From the NCBI GenBank assembly GCA_031265205.1, contig JAISCZ010000162.1:1-34846 (forward strand): a DNA stretch of 34,846 nt. Direction: 5' to 3'. A program made the position numbers and the translations under genes. Source of the DNA: Deltaproteobacteria bacterium. Its GTDB lineage: Bacteria; Desulfobacterota; Desulfarculia; Adiutricales; Adiutricaceae. The notes below the pieces were generated by a model. It made no database searches. It was not told the origin of the DNA and saw only the letters and a program-made list of their open reading frames with translations. Below are positions 19,234 to 26,632 of this stretch, in pieces (the stretch's first letter is position 1; the number at the start of each line of letters is the position of its first letter).

Positions 19234-19291
19234 ATTCGCGTCCGCGACTTTGAAGCGGGAAAGGGCGCGCGGGGAAGGGAGAAGCCGCCGC

Positions 19292-19347
19292 GAAAAGGAC
19301 GCCGGGAAAAGGACGCCGGGAAAAGGACGCCGAGAGAAGGGCGTCGG
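19292..19347. repeat. 14-bp tandem repeat, 4 copies
   Basis: GAAAAGGACGCCGG twice exactly, then two diverged copies (ending CCGA, and GAGAAGGGCGTCGG), in the spacer after gpmI. Confidence 0.8.
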
Positions 19348-19354
19348 AAGAAGG

Positions 19355-19389
19355 CCCCGGGGCGCGCTTGGGATCCGCGCGCCCCGGGG
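19355..19389. terminator. perfect 13-bp stem between convergent genes
   Basis: CCCCGGGGCGCGC (19355-19367) and GCGCGCCCCGGGG (19377-19389) surround a nine-base loop between gpmI and the convergent relaxase gene. There is no T-tract, so this is a possible bidirectional terminator. Confidence 0.4.
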
Positions 19390-19454
19390 CGCGCCGGAGA
19401 GCGCCGCGGCTCGTTCTTTTCCCCCAGGGCCTTAGGCGTTTAACTCTTCAAGCC

Positions 19455-21209
19455 TTACTGGCCCCGAGGCGCCTGGCGCTCTTGGGGGCGCGGCGGCCCC
19501 AAAGTCGCGGGCGCCTCGGCCTTCGCGCCCGCGAGGGCGCGGATAATCTCCCGGGCCCGCGGCGCCTCGCTTGGGTACAGGCCTTCGCAGTGGATCCGCT
19601 TTCCCCTAAGCCTTGGGGCGAGGCGCTCCAGCCAATTTTCGATCTTTCCCTGGGGAATCACCCAACAGCTCTTCTCGGGACGCTCCCGCTGGGCTTGAAG
19701 AGCTCTAATGGGGTCCCGCGCCAAAAAAAGTTCCTGGGAAGCGCCGCCCAGGACAAAGGGCTCCCAGGAGGGGGAAAGGGCGGTAAAAAAGGCGGGGCTA
19801 TCGCGGTTTTCCAGCCGAAAATAGTTTTTCTCCGCCGGAAAATCCAATTTGGGGGAAGAAAAGACGATGTTGCCGGAATTGTCGGCTCCCAGGGTTCCCG
19901 CCAGGCGCGCCGCGTCCACGTCCTTTTCCGCGAGACGGAAGACCTCTATGAGCCGCGCGCGGGCCGCCGGCCAGCGCGCGGGCGCGAAAGCGGGCCCGCC
20001 GTAAGGGCGCTCCAAGAGTTTTAAGGTCTCCGCGCCGGCCTCCTCGGCTTTATAGCGGGAAAGGGAGTTGGCCACCGCGCGGGGGGAGAAATCCTTGGAG
20101 AGATCCCGGACGGCTTGGCCCAAGGCCTCGGGCCCGTAGCCCTTCATAAACATTATAAGGCTTAAGGCCTCGGGCCCGGACTTCTCCTCTTCCCCCAAGC
20201 TTTCCCAGCCGCGCCGCCTGGAGCGGAGCGACAAACGCTCGCTTACGGGGAAAAGCTGAATTTCCTCCCAGTCGCGCTTTAAGGGATTGAGGGTCATTTG
20301 ACTCAGATAGCGCTGAATGTTCGCGCCCCAAGTCTCTTTGGACAGCCGCTGATCGCTTTCGAGCCTTTCCGCGAGATCGCGCCCGGCGTTCAGAAGCGCC
20401 TCGCCGCTCGCCTCGGCCTCCCTGATCCCCGCCACGGCGCTTTCCCATTTACGCCGCAGCGCGAGCTCATTTTGCTCGAAAAGCGCGCCGACGGCCGCGA
20501 CGAGATAAGCGCGCCAAGCGGCCCGCTTCCCCAAGCCCCGCTCCAGGCCCTCCGGCGGGGGCGGGACCTTGAACTCGGAAAAGTCCGGCGCGAGCCGCGG
20601 GTTGAAGGCCTGATTGACGTAAGGGTAATAATCCAAAAGCTTGTTGGCGCGACCGCTCTTGAGGCTCCCGCGCCGCGGCCTTTCCACGCCTAAGGGGGCG
20701 AGGGCGGCCGCGTAAGAGTCGTGGAGGAGCGCGAAGCCGCGCGGCCACGGCAAGAGGATCCCCGTGTCCAAGCGCCCGTCCGGGGTAAGAGGTTGCGCCA
20801 AGGCGTGGATATGGGGACTGATCTCGTCTAAGTGCGCGACCGCGCTTAAGAGGTTGGGCCCGAAAGCCTCGCGGAGCCAGCCGTCCGCCGCCTCTATCCA
20901 ATTGTTCACCCTTTCCGGATCCCAAGGGGAGCCCCCGCCGAGCGCCTCCCCGCGGAAATAACCGGGGCTGACGCCCAGCGTGACGTCTATTAAAAGGTTT
21001 CCCCCTCTCCGCTTGGGCGGGACGCGGATTCTCGCGCGGCAGAGTTCCACGAGATTGTCCCGCGGCGATCCCACGAGGACGCGGTTGTCGGCGCGGAACC
21101 GTTCCGCGCTGTTGGGCGTCTCAATCAGGCGGTGGTTGTGCTTAAAAACGTTGGCGATTACGCGCCATGATTTATAGAAAGTGATATTGAGGATAGCGTA
21201 GTCGGCCAT
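19455..21209 (-). CDS. MobV-family relaxase (Mob_Pre) with primase/Toprim-like tail
   Basis: 584 residues. MobV relaxases nick and covalently hold plasmid or element DNA at oriT for mobilisation. Motif I is seen as FKHNHRLIETPNS (His24, Asn25, Arg27; MobM of pMV158 has FKHNERVFETHSN). The HUH metal motif is AVAHLDEISPHIHALAQPLT (His126, Asp128, Glu129, His133, His135), followed by PDGRL. Residues 240-300 are charged helices. Residues 318-380 (LSLIMFMKGYGPEALGQAV) resemble the CHC2-type segment of plasmid primases, 400-450 a DUF3991-like block, and 480-522 a Toprim-like fold. The Toprim catalytic Glu is replaced (LARDPIRAL), so that part is probably non-catalytic. It lies 228 nt downstream of a paralogue on the same strand. 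The relaxase half is secure; the tail assignment is inference. Confidence 0.82.
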   Translation of the reverse strand: MADYAILNITFYKSWRVIANVFKHNHRLIETPNSAERFRADNRVLVGSPRDNLVELCRARIRVPPKRRGGNLLIDVTLGVSPGYFRGEALGGGSPWDPERVNNWIEAADGWLREAFGPNLLSAVAHLDEISPHIHALAQPLTPDGRLDTGILLPWPRGFALLHDSYAAALAPLGVERPRRGSLKSGRANKLLDYYPYVNQAFNPRLAPDFSEFKVPPPPEGLERGLGKRAAWRAYLVAAVGALFEQNELALRRKWESAVAGIREAEASGEALLNAGRDLAERLESDQRLSKETWGANIQRYLSQMTLNPLKRDWEEIQLFPVSERLSLRSRRRGWESLGEEEKSGPEALSLIMFMKGYGPEALGQAVRDLSKDFSPRAVANSLSRYKAEEAGAETLKLLERPYGGPAFAPARWPAARARLIEVFRLAEKDVDAARLAGTLGADNSGNIVFSSPKLDFPAEKNYFRLENRDSPAFFTALSPSWEPFVLGGASQELFLARDPIRALQAQRERPEKSCWVIPQGKIENWLERLAPRLRGKRIHCEGLYPSEAPRAREIIRALAGAKAEAPATLGPPRPQERQAPRGQ

Positions 21210-21278
21210 GGAAATAATTCTTTCTGGAGTCCGCGCCGAGAGAGCGCGTTAGGAAAATCGCGGAGGCGCGGGGAGAAG

Positions 21279-21329
21279 AAAGGCGACTCGTTTAAGCCGC
21301 CGAGACAGGAAAAGGCGACTCGTTTAAGC
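21279..21329. repeat. 19-bp direct repeat between the two relaxase-like genes
   Basis: AAAGGCGACTCGTTTAAGC at 21279-21297 and 21311-21329, a 32-bp period. It lies in the 228-nt gap where an oriT might be expected; no nick site is recognised. Confidence 0.75.
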
Positions 21330-21437
21330 GCGGGGCGGCGCGCGCCGCCCCGCGCGCTCGCTCCGGGAAAAAAGTTCGCGCGCGGCGCCGACGGCGACTC
21401 ACGGCGCGGCGAGAGGGTTATTTTGACGCGCGGAGGC

Positions 21438-23189
21438 TCAGATCCGCGCTATTCGGGGAGCGCCGGGAAAGGTCAGCCCACTGTCCTCGGTAAAGGGCGC
21501 GCCCCGGCTTTTAAGGTACGCGGATATTTTTATTTGTTTCTTGTCGCGTCCCGCGCGCTGGAGGCGAATGGCCTTAACGGCTAAATAAGGCTCCAGCGCC
21601 GTCTCGGGGGCGTGAAAACCCAAGGCCAAAACCCGCGCGGGCTCTCCTTTTTGAAATTTGAGGCGGAGCGCCTCCAAGGGGTTGACGGCGATAAGAAGCT
21701 CGTCCGCGGATCCCTCGAGAACGAAAGGCAGAGCCTGGGGACAGGGATGCTCCAAAGCGAAAACCTTGGGGTCCAAGGTGGCGCTGAACCGGAAGACGCC
21801 GCTTTCCCGCGCGCAAACCAAGAGAGCCGCTCCCCGCTTGTCGCTCCTTAAAAGCCCCAGCGCGCGGTTAGCCCGCGCCGCTTCTTGGGAGAGATATCCG
21901 GTCTCCGTCAGGAGAGCTTCGGCCGCGGGCCAGGTTTCCGCGGGCGTCTCCGGAAATTGATAAGGCTCGGCGAGGTATTTTTTGACCTCCGCGAGGGACT
22001 CTAAGGAACGGTCGCGCGCGAGGGCGCCTATCGCCTCGGGGAGCGGGAAGGCCGCGGCGAGCTCGTGAATGGCCGCGTCCGCGTTTTCCGGGCCGTGGCC
22101 CGCGAGATGAGCCGCGAGGGAGAGAGCGCCGGCCCCGCTAAGGCCGCTCTCCTCGTCGCGCCAGCGTTCCGCGGCGATAAAAATTCTCCGCCCTCCCGGA
22201 AGAAGGAAGGCCCTTTCCCCGTCCCCTTGGGGCCTGTCCTGGAGCGACTCCCGCGCCCCATGGAGCCACCTTAAGACGTTTTCGAGGCTGGGGCCCCGGA
22301 TCAGATCCGCCTGCTCCCGCAAATCGTCGGCGGCGCGCCGCCGCTGACCCAAATTTTTCAAATAGCTCTCGCGCTCAAGTTTCACCCTCTCTTTTTCCAG
22401 TTCGGCGGTCGCGAGACTCCTTAAAAGCGTGGGATAATTTCTCTGGAAAATAGCGGCGGCGGCGTTCCGGATAAATTCCTCGCGCTCCACGCGTCCCGCG
22501 CCGCGGGGAAAACCTTTAAGTTCCGGGGCGTCCCGCGGGTCCCACTTAAGGGGAAAAGACTCTTCTATTCCCTCTTCCCATCCGTGGGTGCGCTCGTAAT
22601 AGCTCCTGATTTTCCAGGCGGCGGGCTTGGACGCGGTTTGCTCGCTCACGAGTCCCCTGTCGCTTAAATGGCGGCGATAATCCAGGTCTAACGCGAGAAA
22701 CAGCTCGGCCTTGACCCCAGCCGTCAAAGGCAAAGAGAGGAGCGGAAAAAAGGGAGGACCTTTAATGGCGAATTTGAGCGTGGGAATCGCCGTCCCGTCG
22801 TCAAAGAGAACGGCTCGGGCTATCCGCCCTCCGGTCGCCTTTTGGAGCCAAGCGAGGGATTCTTCCGCCCAGAGAGCCATCACCCGGGGAGACCGCGCGC
22901 CCACGGCCTCCGTGGTGGAGTCGTAAAGCCATCTCATGTCGGGAACGAAATAACCCGCCACGGCGATAATCTCTTTGGCGCGCGAGCCCAAGGCGATGGG
23001 ACTATCCCCCGCGACGGGGAGCTCCACGCCTAAAGCCGCCAACGGCTCCTCCCCCGGCGCGCCTATTAAAAGGCGGTCGTCCGGGGAGAGCGCGCGGAGG
23101 GAGGGAAAGTTTACGCGGAAATAGGCGAGAATCGCCTCGCGGTCCGCGAAAGCGCGGAAAAAGGCGAGGCGATCGTTGGAATTGCGCAT
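21438..23189 (-). CDS. MobV-relaxase paralogue lacking catalytic residues, with primase/Toprim-like tail
   Basis: 583 residues, almost the same length as its downstream neighbour and alignable along it. Shared blocks include DDRLLIGAP against DNRVLVGSP, the tail YLAEPYQFPETPAETWPAAE against LLERPYGGPAFAPARWPAAR, and ALPFVLEGSADELLIAVNPL against EPFVLGGASQELFLARDPI. In place of the HUH motif it has AVLFDDGTAIPTLKFAI (126-142) with no histidine. Motif I His is also gone (FRVNFPSLRA). It should therefore be unable to nick DNA and may act as an accessory or structural subunit. The primase-like segment reads GALSLAAHLAGHGPENADAA. GGAGG six nt before the ATG is a strong ribosome binding site. A decayed near-copy lies at 30.4-31.3 kb. 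Confidence 0.7.
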   Translation of the reverse strand: MRNSNDRLAFFRAFADREAILAYFRVNFPSLRALSPDDRLLIGAPGEEPLAALGVELPVAGDSPIALGSRAKEIIAVAGYFVPDMRWLYDSTTEAVGARSPRVMALWAEESLAWLQKATGGRIARAVLFDDGTAIPTLKFAIKGPPFFPLLSLPLTAGVKAELFLALDLDYRRHLSDRGLVSEQTASKPAAWKIRSYYERTHGWEEGIEESFPLKWDPRDAPELKGFPRGAGRVEREEFIRNAAAAIFQRNYPTLLRSLATAELEKERVKLERESYLKNLGQRRRAADDLREQADLIRGPSLENVLRWLHGARESLQDRPQGDGERAFLLPGGRRIFIAAERWRDEESGLSGAGALSLAAHLAGHGPENADAAIHELAAAFPLPEAIGALARDRSLESLAEVKKYLAEPYQFPETPAETWPAAEALLTETGYLSQEAARANRALGLLRSDKRGAALLVCARESGVFRFSATLDPKVFALEHPCPQALPFVLEGSADELLIAVNPLEALRLKFQKGEPARVLALGFHAPETALEPYLAVKAIRLQRAGRDKKQIKISAYLKSRGAPFTEDSGLTFPGAPRIARI

Positions 23190-23401
23190 AAATAGCCTCC
23201 AAAAGGGGTTTCCTTAAAACAATGGCGTACAAAAGCCCCGCCGTTTTGAGGGCGACGCGAGGGAAAAGGAGGGAAAAAAGGCGAGAGGCCGGGCGCGAGA
23301 GCCTCGGAAAGGCGCGGGGAGAGAATTCCCGAAAAGCCCGGAGGGTTTGGGCGAAGTTTTCCCCTCTACATACACTTAAGGGGTGAATTTAAAATAATTA
23401 A

Positions 23402-23695
<294 letters not shown>

Positions 23696-24033
23696 CGAGG
23701 ACGGAGAGGCCTTAAAGTTTGGCGGGAAGAAACTTGCGGAAGAAAGAAATTAAAAGGGATAAACGCGAAGAAAATTTACAAATTATTAAGCGGCGGGACG
23801 CGACGGCGCGCCTTCCGCGACGAAGAGCCTCAAGCGCGCGCCTAGCGAAGCGACGCGCGTTTAACGAAACGTCACGCCCCTAACGCGATCCAAGACATCG
23901 GCGAAAAAGCGAGCGCCCAAGCCCTCCACGCGCCATGACGCGCGGAACTCTCCAAGAACGCCGGGGCCGCCGCGCGCGCGAGGCAAGCCGCCATTGTCCA
24001 GGTCGCGCCCTCTTCCGAGCTTGGGGAAGGCCG

Positions 24034-24048
24034 CCCGCGAACGGATAT
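24034..24048 (+). repeat. diverged copy of dispersed 15-bp repeat
   Basis: CCCGCGAACGGATAT, two mismatches from CCCGTGAACGGATAC, which recurs at 29.1-29.5 kb. Confidence 0.4.
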
Positions 24049-24098
24049 TTATCGCGATAAAACTTGTCCGCGATGATGGATATTTATAATATCAACGC

Positions 24099-24127
24099 TT
24101 GTCAAAGAGTTTTCCTTGCGGTAATAT
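24099..24127 (+). promoter_or_regulatory. probable promoter of the unknown gene at 24.3 kb
   Basis: TTGTCA (24099-24104), a 17-bp spacer, TAATAT (24122-24127). Confidence 0.4.
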
Positions 24128-24344
24128 TCGTTAACGCTCCATAAATTATAGCTCCGTAATAATTTTGGCGTAGTTAGGTCGCGGTTAAAATTAGCCGCGA
24201 ATCAATTCACGAAAGGAAATAATCATTACGCGACACGTTCGGCAAGGAACTTTACCACTGTCAGCTAAATGGAACTCTATCGAACGGAGTCTTTCACGAT
24301 TTAGCGGCGACGAAATAGAAATACGAATAATCGCGAGTAAAACA

Positions 24345-25007
24345 TTGCGCGCGATCAAGAATAGTTATATCAATTCGCCAAATGACGAATCAATTAAAAA
24401 AGCGTTTGCCTACTTAACTACCCTCGCTTTCTCCGCCAAACGCGATAATCAAATAGCTTATCTTAATTCCCATGGATTCGTGGTTGACGCTAATTTGTCA
24501 ATATTGTCGCTTGTGGAAAGCGCGAAACGCTTAATAACCACTGAAAATGTCTCCCTTGAAATCAACAAAATCGCTAAAGATTCAGCTACGCGAGCGGTTA
24601 TTGTTTATCATGAACATCATCATGGCGATAATAAATTGTTTGGACCTTTCGCGGGAAATCCTCTCCTTTCCATTGGAAATGGAGCCGCGTTTTGTGAATT
24701 GACGCGCTCCTTTTTCGCCGCCTATACCGAAAAAAGGATCCAATATTATACCGGGAGAGTAGCCGCGAGAGCGATAGGTAATTATGGCAAAACTGAAAGA
24801 TTTACGTCTGGCTTGACAGCACTGTCCATTTCGAGCGCCGACCGCGTCTTTGAAACGTCTGACGTTACCGAATCTTTCGCGGCTGAATGGTTTAACGGAC
24901 ACGCTAAAAATTCTTTGCCTTCTAATGAAGAGGCGACAAAATTTTTACGCGTCTTTTTCAATAAAACGCTTGTGGAATTTCTTTTAGAAGATGATGAAAA
25001 ATTTTAG
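24345..25007 (+). CDS. protein of unknown function, start uncertain
   Basis: 220 residues from the only conventional start, TTG at 24345, which has no ribosome binding site. The frame stays open upstream to 24195 and reads like protein (for example WNSIERSLSRFSGDEIEIRI). AAAGGA at 24212-24217 stands seven bases before an ATT codon at 24225, so initiation on AUU (giving about 260 residues) or 5' decay are both possible. No signal peptide or membrane helix is visible. A conspicuous VIVYHEHHHGDNKLFGPFAG (about 88-107) has a His/Asp cluster that could bind metal, and GNGAAFCELTRSFFAAYTEK follows. I do not recognise the family. Codon use is AT-rich like the island, unlike the flanking GC-rich genes, indicating acquisition. 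Confidence 0.6.
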   Translation: MRAIKNSYINSPNDESIKKAFAYLTTLAFSAKRDNQIAYLNSHGFVVDANLSILSLVESAKRLITTENVSLEINKIAKDSATRAVIVYHEHHHGDNKLFGPFAGNPLLSIGNGAAFCELTRSFFAAYTEKRIQYYTGRVAARAIGNYGKTERFTSGLTALSISSADRVFETSDVTESFAAEWFNGHAKNSLPSNEEATKFLRVFFNKTLVEFLLEDDEKF

Positions 25008-25122
25008 CCGTAATCGCTACGAAAACAGTCGTGACGGCGGTCAAAATCTACGTTATCAATTAAGACCATCTCACCGTATGATTAGATCTTTGCGGATCGC
25101 CGAGTTTCCACGTTCTCAGCGG

Positions 25123-25338
25123 TCATCCTTTTGATTTCAGTTTTAGATTCTTCAACCCGCTACGTAAAGATTCGCGTTGCTTCCGCGAAGCTCGCTTAGT
25201 TACCGTCAAGCGGTAATTTTCCATAAATTTAAAAGCGCCAGGTGGCGGCACCTCAATACCCTCTTTCTGAGTCTTGTCTTCCGCCTCTTTCGCGGTTATT
25301 CCGTCAAACGGTGGATCGAGGTTAAAATTATCGCCCAT
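25123..25338 (-). CDS. small protein downstream of PanA, putative toxin partner
   Basis: 71 residues, starting ten bases after the end of the Panacea reading frame on the same strand, with TAGGA eight bases before its ATG; an operon is likely. The N-terminal half is acidic and polar (MGDNFNLDPPFDGITAKEAE). The middle has PPPGAFKFMENYRLTVTKRA, and the C-terminus is strongly basic (RKQRESLRSGLKNLKLKSKG). There is no membrane segment or known motif. Panacea (DUF4065) proteins are hyperpromiscuous antitoxins encoded next to varied toxins, so guilt by association suggests this is the toxin, but that is inference. It could also be an unrelated accessory protein. Confidence 0.6.
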   Translation of the reverse strand: MGDNFNLDPPFDGITAKEAEDKTQKEGIEVPPPGAFKFMENYRLTVTKRASRKQRESLRSGLKNLKLKSKG

Positions 25339-25348
25339 GTTATCTATC

Positions 25349-25549
25349 CTATCTACTGTCCTTGAGAGACCTAAAATAATGCCTCATGAGTTCCATCGGA
25401 ATAATCGCGTTAGCAAACTCGCCATACCATTCGGAGTTCGTGTCGGTGTCGCTATTCTCGAGAAAGTTAACCACCCGCTCCCAAGGCGATCCTTTTGAGT
25501 GGATAATAGACACTAGCTCCCACGCTTTTTTTTGGAATAGCTTTTCCAA
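25349..25549 (-). CDS. C-terminal part of Panacea-domain protein, in the -1 frame
   Basis: This frame continues the Panacea domain of the upstream ORF: KAWELVSIIHSKGSPWERVV corresponds to the family's ..L..ITH.EGPW.., and NAIIPMELMRHYFRSLK to the closing N.VIP...I..YF helix. It joins the zero frame at the A8 run 25533-25526. It is unlikely to be made alone: its nominal ATG at 25549 has no good ribosome binding site and would cut the domain. The stop is TAG at 25351-25349. It should be read together with the 25513-25911 entry as one protein of about 185 residues. Confidence 0.7.
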   Translation of the reverse strand: MEKLFQKKAWELVSIIHSKGSPWERVVNFLENSDTDTNSEWYGEFANAIIPMELMRHYFRSLKDSR

Positions 25550-25911
25550 ACGGACCGCATGAATTCCCCGTCATCTCCATCCGGAAACTTCATCTCGGGT
25601 ACGCCTATCGAATAAACGCCATCCTGAACGATATATCCTTTTATCGGTTCCGTTATGACTTCGTTCTTAACGCGGGAACTGAGCGCGAAATAAACTGAGC
25701 TGACTACAGGCCCGTACTTCCACGCCTCGATAGGATCCTCGAAAAGGGGAACGTCATGATACGCGAGATGCCATCCCTGTGCGAAGTAAAGCTCCTTCTG
25801 GAGCTTAAGAGGCGTGAGTTCACTCGGATCTGTCCGATTCCTAAAAATCAGCCAGTTGGACGCCGCGATAGCGGAGTTGATGATCCTTACGGGGCTTGGA
25901 GCTTCCGTCAT
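25513..25911 (-). CDS. Panacea-domain (DUF4065/PanA) antitoxin-like protein, zero-frame part
   Basis: Start at 25911 (MTEAPSPVRIINSAIAASNW), because AGGAGG lies six bases upstream; an ATG 18 bases further up would place that site inside the gene. The Panacea core is evident: ASNWLIFRNR, then LTPLKLQKELYFAQGWHLAY, PLFEDPIEAWKYGPVVSSVY. The zero frame ends after SYSKKKRGS, missing the last third of the domain, which lies in the -1 frame. At the junction the codons are TCC AAA AAA AAG, containing A-AAA-AAG, the slippery heptamer of dnaX. So either a programmed -1 shift, a phase-variable A8 tract or an assembly error explains the break. A promoter (CTGGCA-17-TAAAAT, 26007-25979) precedes it. The family neutralises neighbouring toxins in Panacea toxin-antitoxin systems. 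Confidence 0.85.
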   Translation of the reverse strand: MTEAPSPVRIINSAIAASNWLIFRNRTDPSELTPLKLQKELYFAQGWHLAYHDVPLFEDPIEAWKYGPVVSSVYFALSSRVKNEVITEPIKGYIVQDGVYSIGVPEMKFPDGDDGEFMRSVWKSYSKKKRGS

Positions 25912-25978
25912 ACGCCACCTCCTGGACATACGGACTTAAAAGCGGGATCGGCGGGGCCTGGGTACTCTTCCAATTACT

Positions 25979-26007
25979 ATTTTACCGATTTTACTCCAAT
26001 TTGCCAG
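25979..26007 (-). promoter_or_regulatory. probable promoter of the Panacea operon
   Basis: On the minus strand CTGGCA (26007-26002), a 17-bp spacer, TAAAAT (25984-25979), about 68 bases before the start codon. Confidence 0.45.
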
Positions 26008-26120
26008 ACTTTTTTTTAAACAATTGGCGTGTATATCACTTTTGCGCGACTTTGAAACAACAAGCTGGTTTTTTTTAAGTTCCCGAACCATTCAAAAGTT
26101 TCTAAAACCACCATTCAAGG

Positions 26121-26126
26121 TATAAT
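26121..26126 (+). promoter_or_regulatory. -10 box before the methyltransferase fragment
   Basis: Perfect TATAAT 46 bases before the ATG at 26172. The -35 region (GTTTCT) is weak. Confidence 0.4.
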
Positions 26127-26171
26127 CATCGGCGCCGTACCCGCTACATCCGGAAACCAGGAGAGGTTTTG

Positions 26172-26339
26172 ATGACCTTTCCAGAAATCGTCGCCCGGCT
26201 TTTCAACCGGAATCGCGCCGAAGACATATCCCGGCTAGAGCCCGACTCCTTGGATATGGTCCTGGCGGACCCGCCGCGCGGGAAAACGACCATACGTTGG
26301 GACGCCAATTTCGCTAACTTAAGGAAGATGACGCGTTAA
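26172..26339 (+). pseudogene. 5' fragment of a DNA methyltransferase (N4/N6 type)
   Basis: 55 codons. The fragment SLDMVLADPPRGKTTIRWDA matches the catalytic-loop start of amino-methyltransferases, usually S.DLVLTDPPYGTT...WD. The catalytic Tyr of DPPY is Arg here, and the frame ends 20 codons later, with no further methyltransferase sequence detectable downstream. The promoter -10 and a good ribosome binding site (AGGAGAGG seven nt upstream) survive, so the peptide may still be made. GC content is higher than in the surrounding DNA, suggesting a separate origin. It is best seen as a relic of a restriction-modification or phage methyltransferase. Confidence 0.65.
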
Positions 26340-26632
26340 AATATAGCGTAAAATTAGAATATGGATACGGAGCGTCGCGCGTAGTCGCTAACTATTTTCG
26401 TTCACGCGAGAGATTCGTTCCTTTCGCGGAGCCTCGTCCATCACGGCGTGACTGCCTCATTTCGCCATTAGTTAACGAAACGCGTATAATTTTCCCTTTC
26501 ATCAGTTTTTACCACAATCAGAGCGTAAGACACGTCAATTCGATTACTTTCTCCTTTCAATATTATTCTAGAGATGGACAGGTAAACGAAATATAGTTAT
26601 CTTCATAGTTAACGCGTTCGTTCCGATTTTTT
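26340..26632. other. AT-rich spacer
   Basis: No gene or clear element, only short ORFs and scattered TATAAT-like sequences (for example GTATAATTTT at 26483). Confidence 0.5.
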
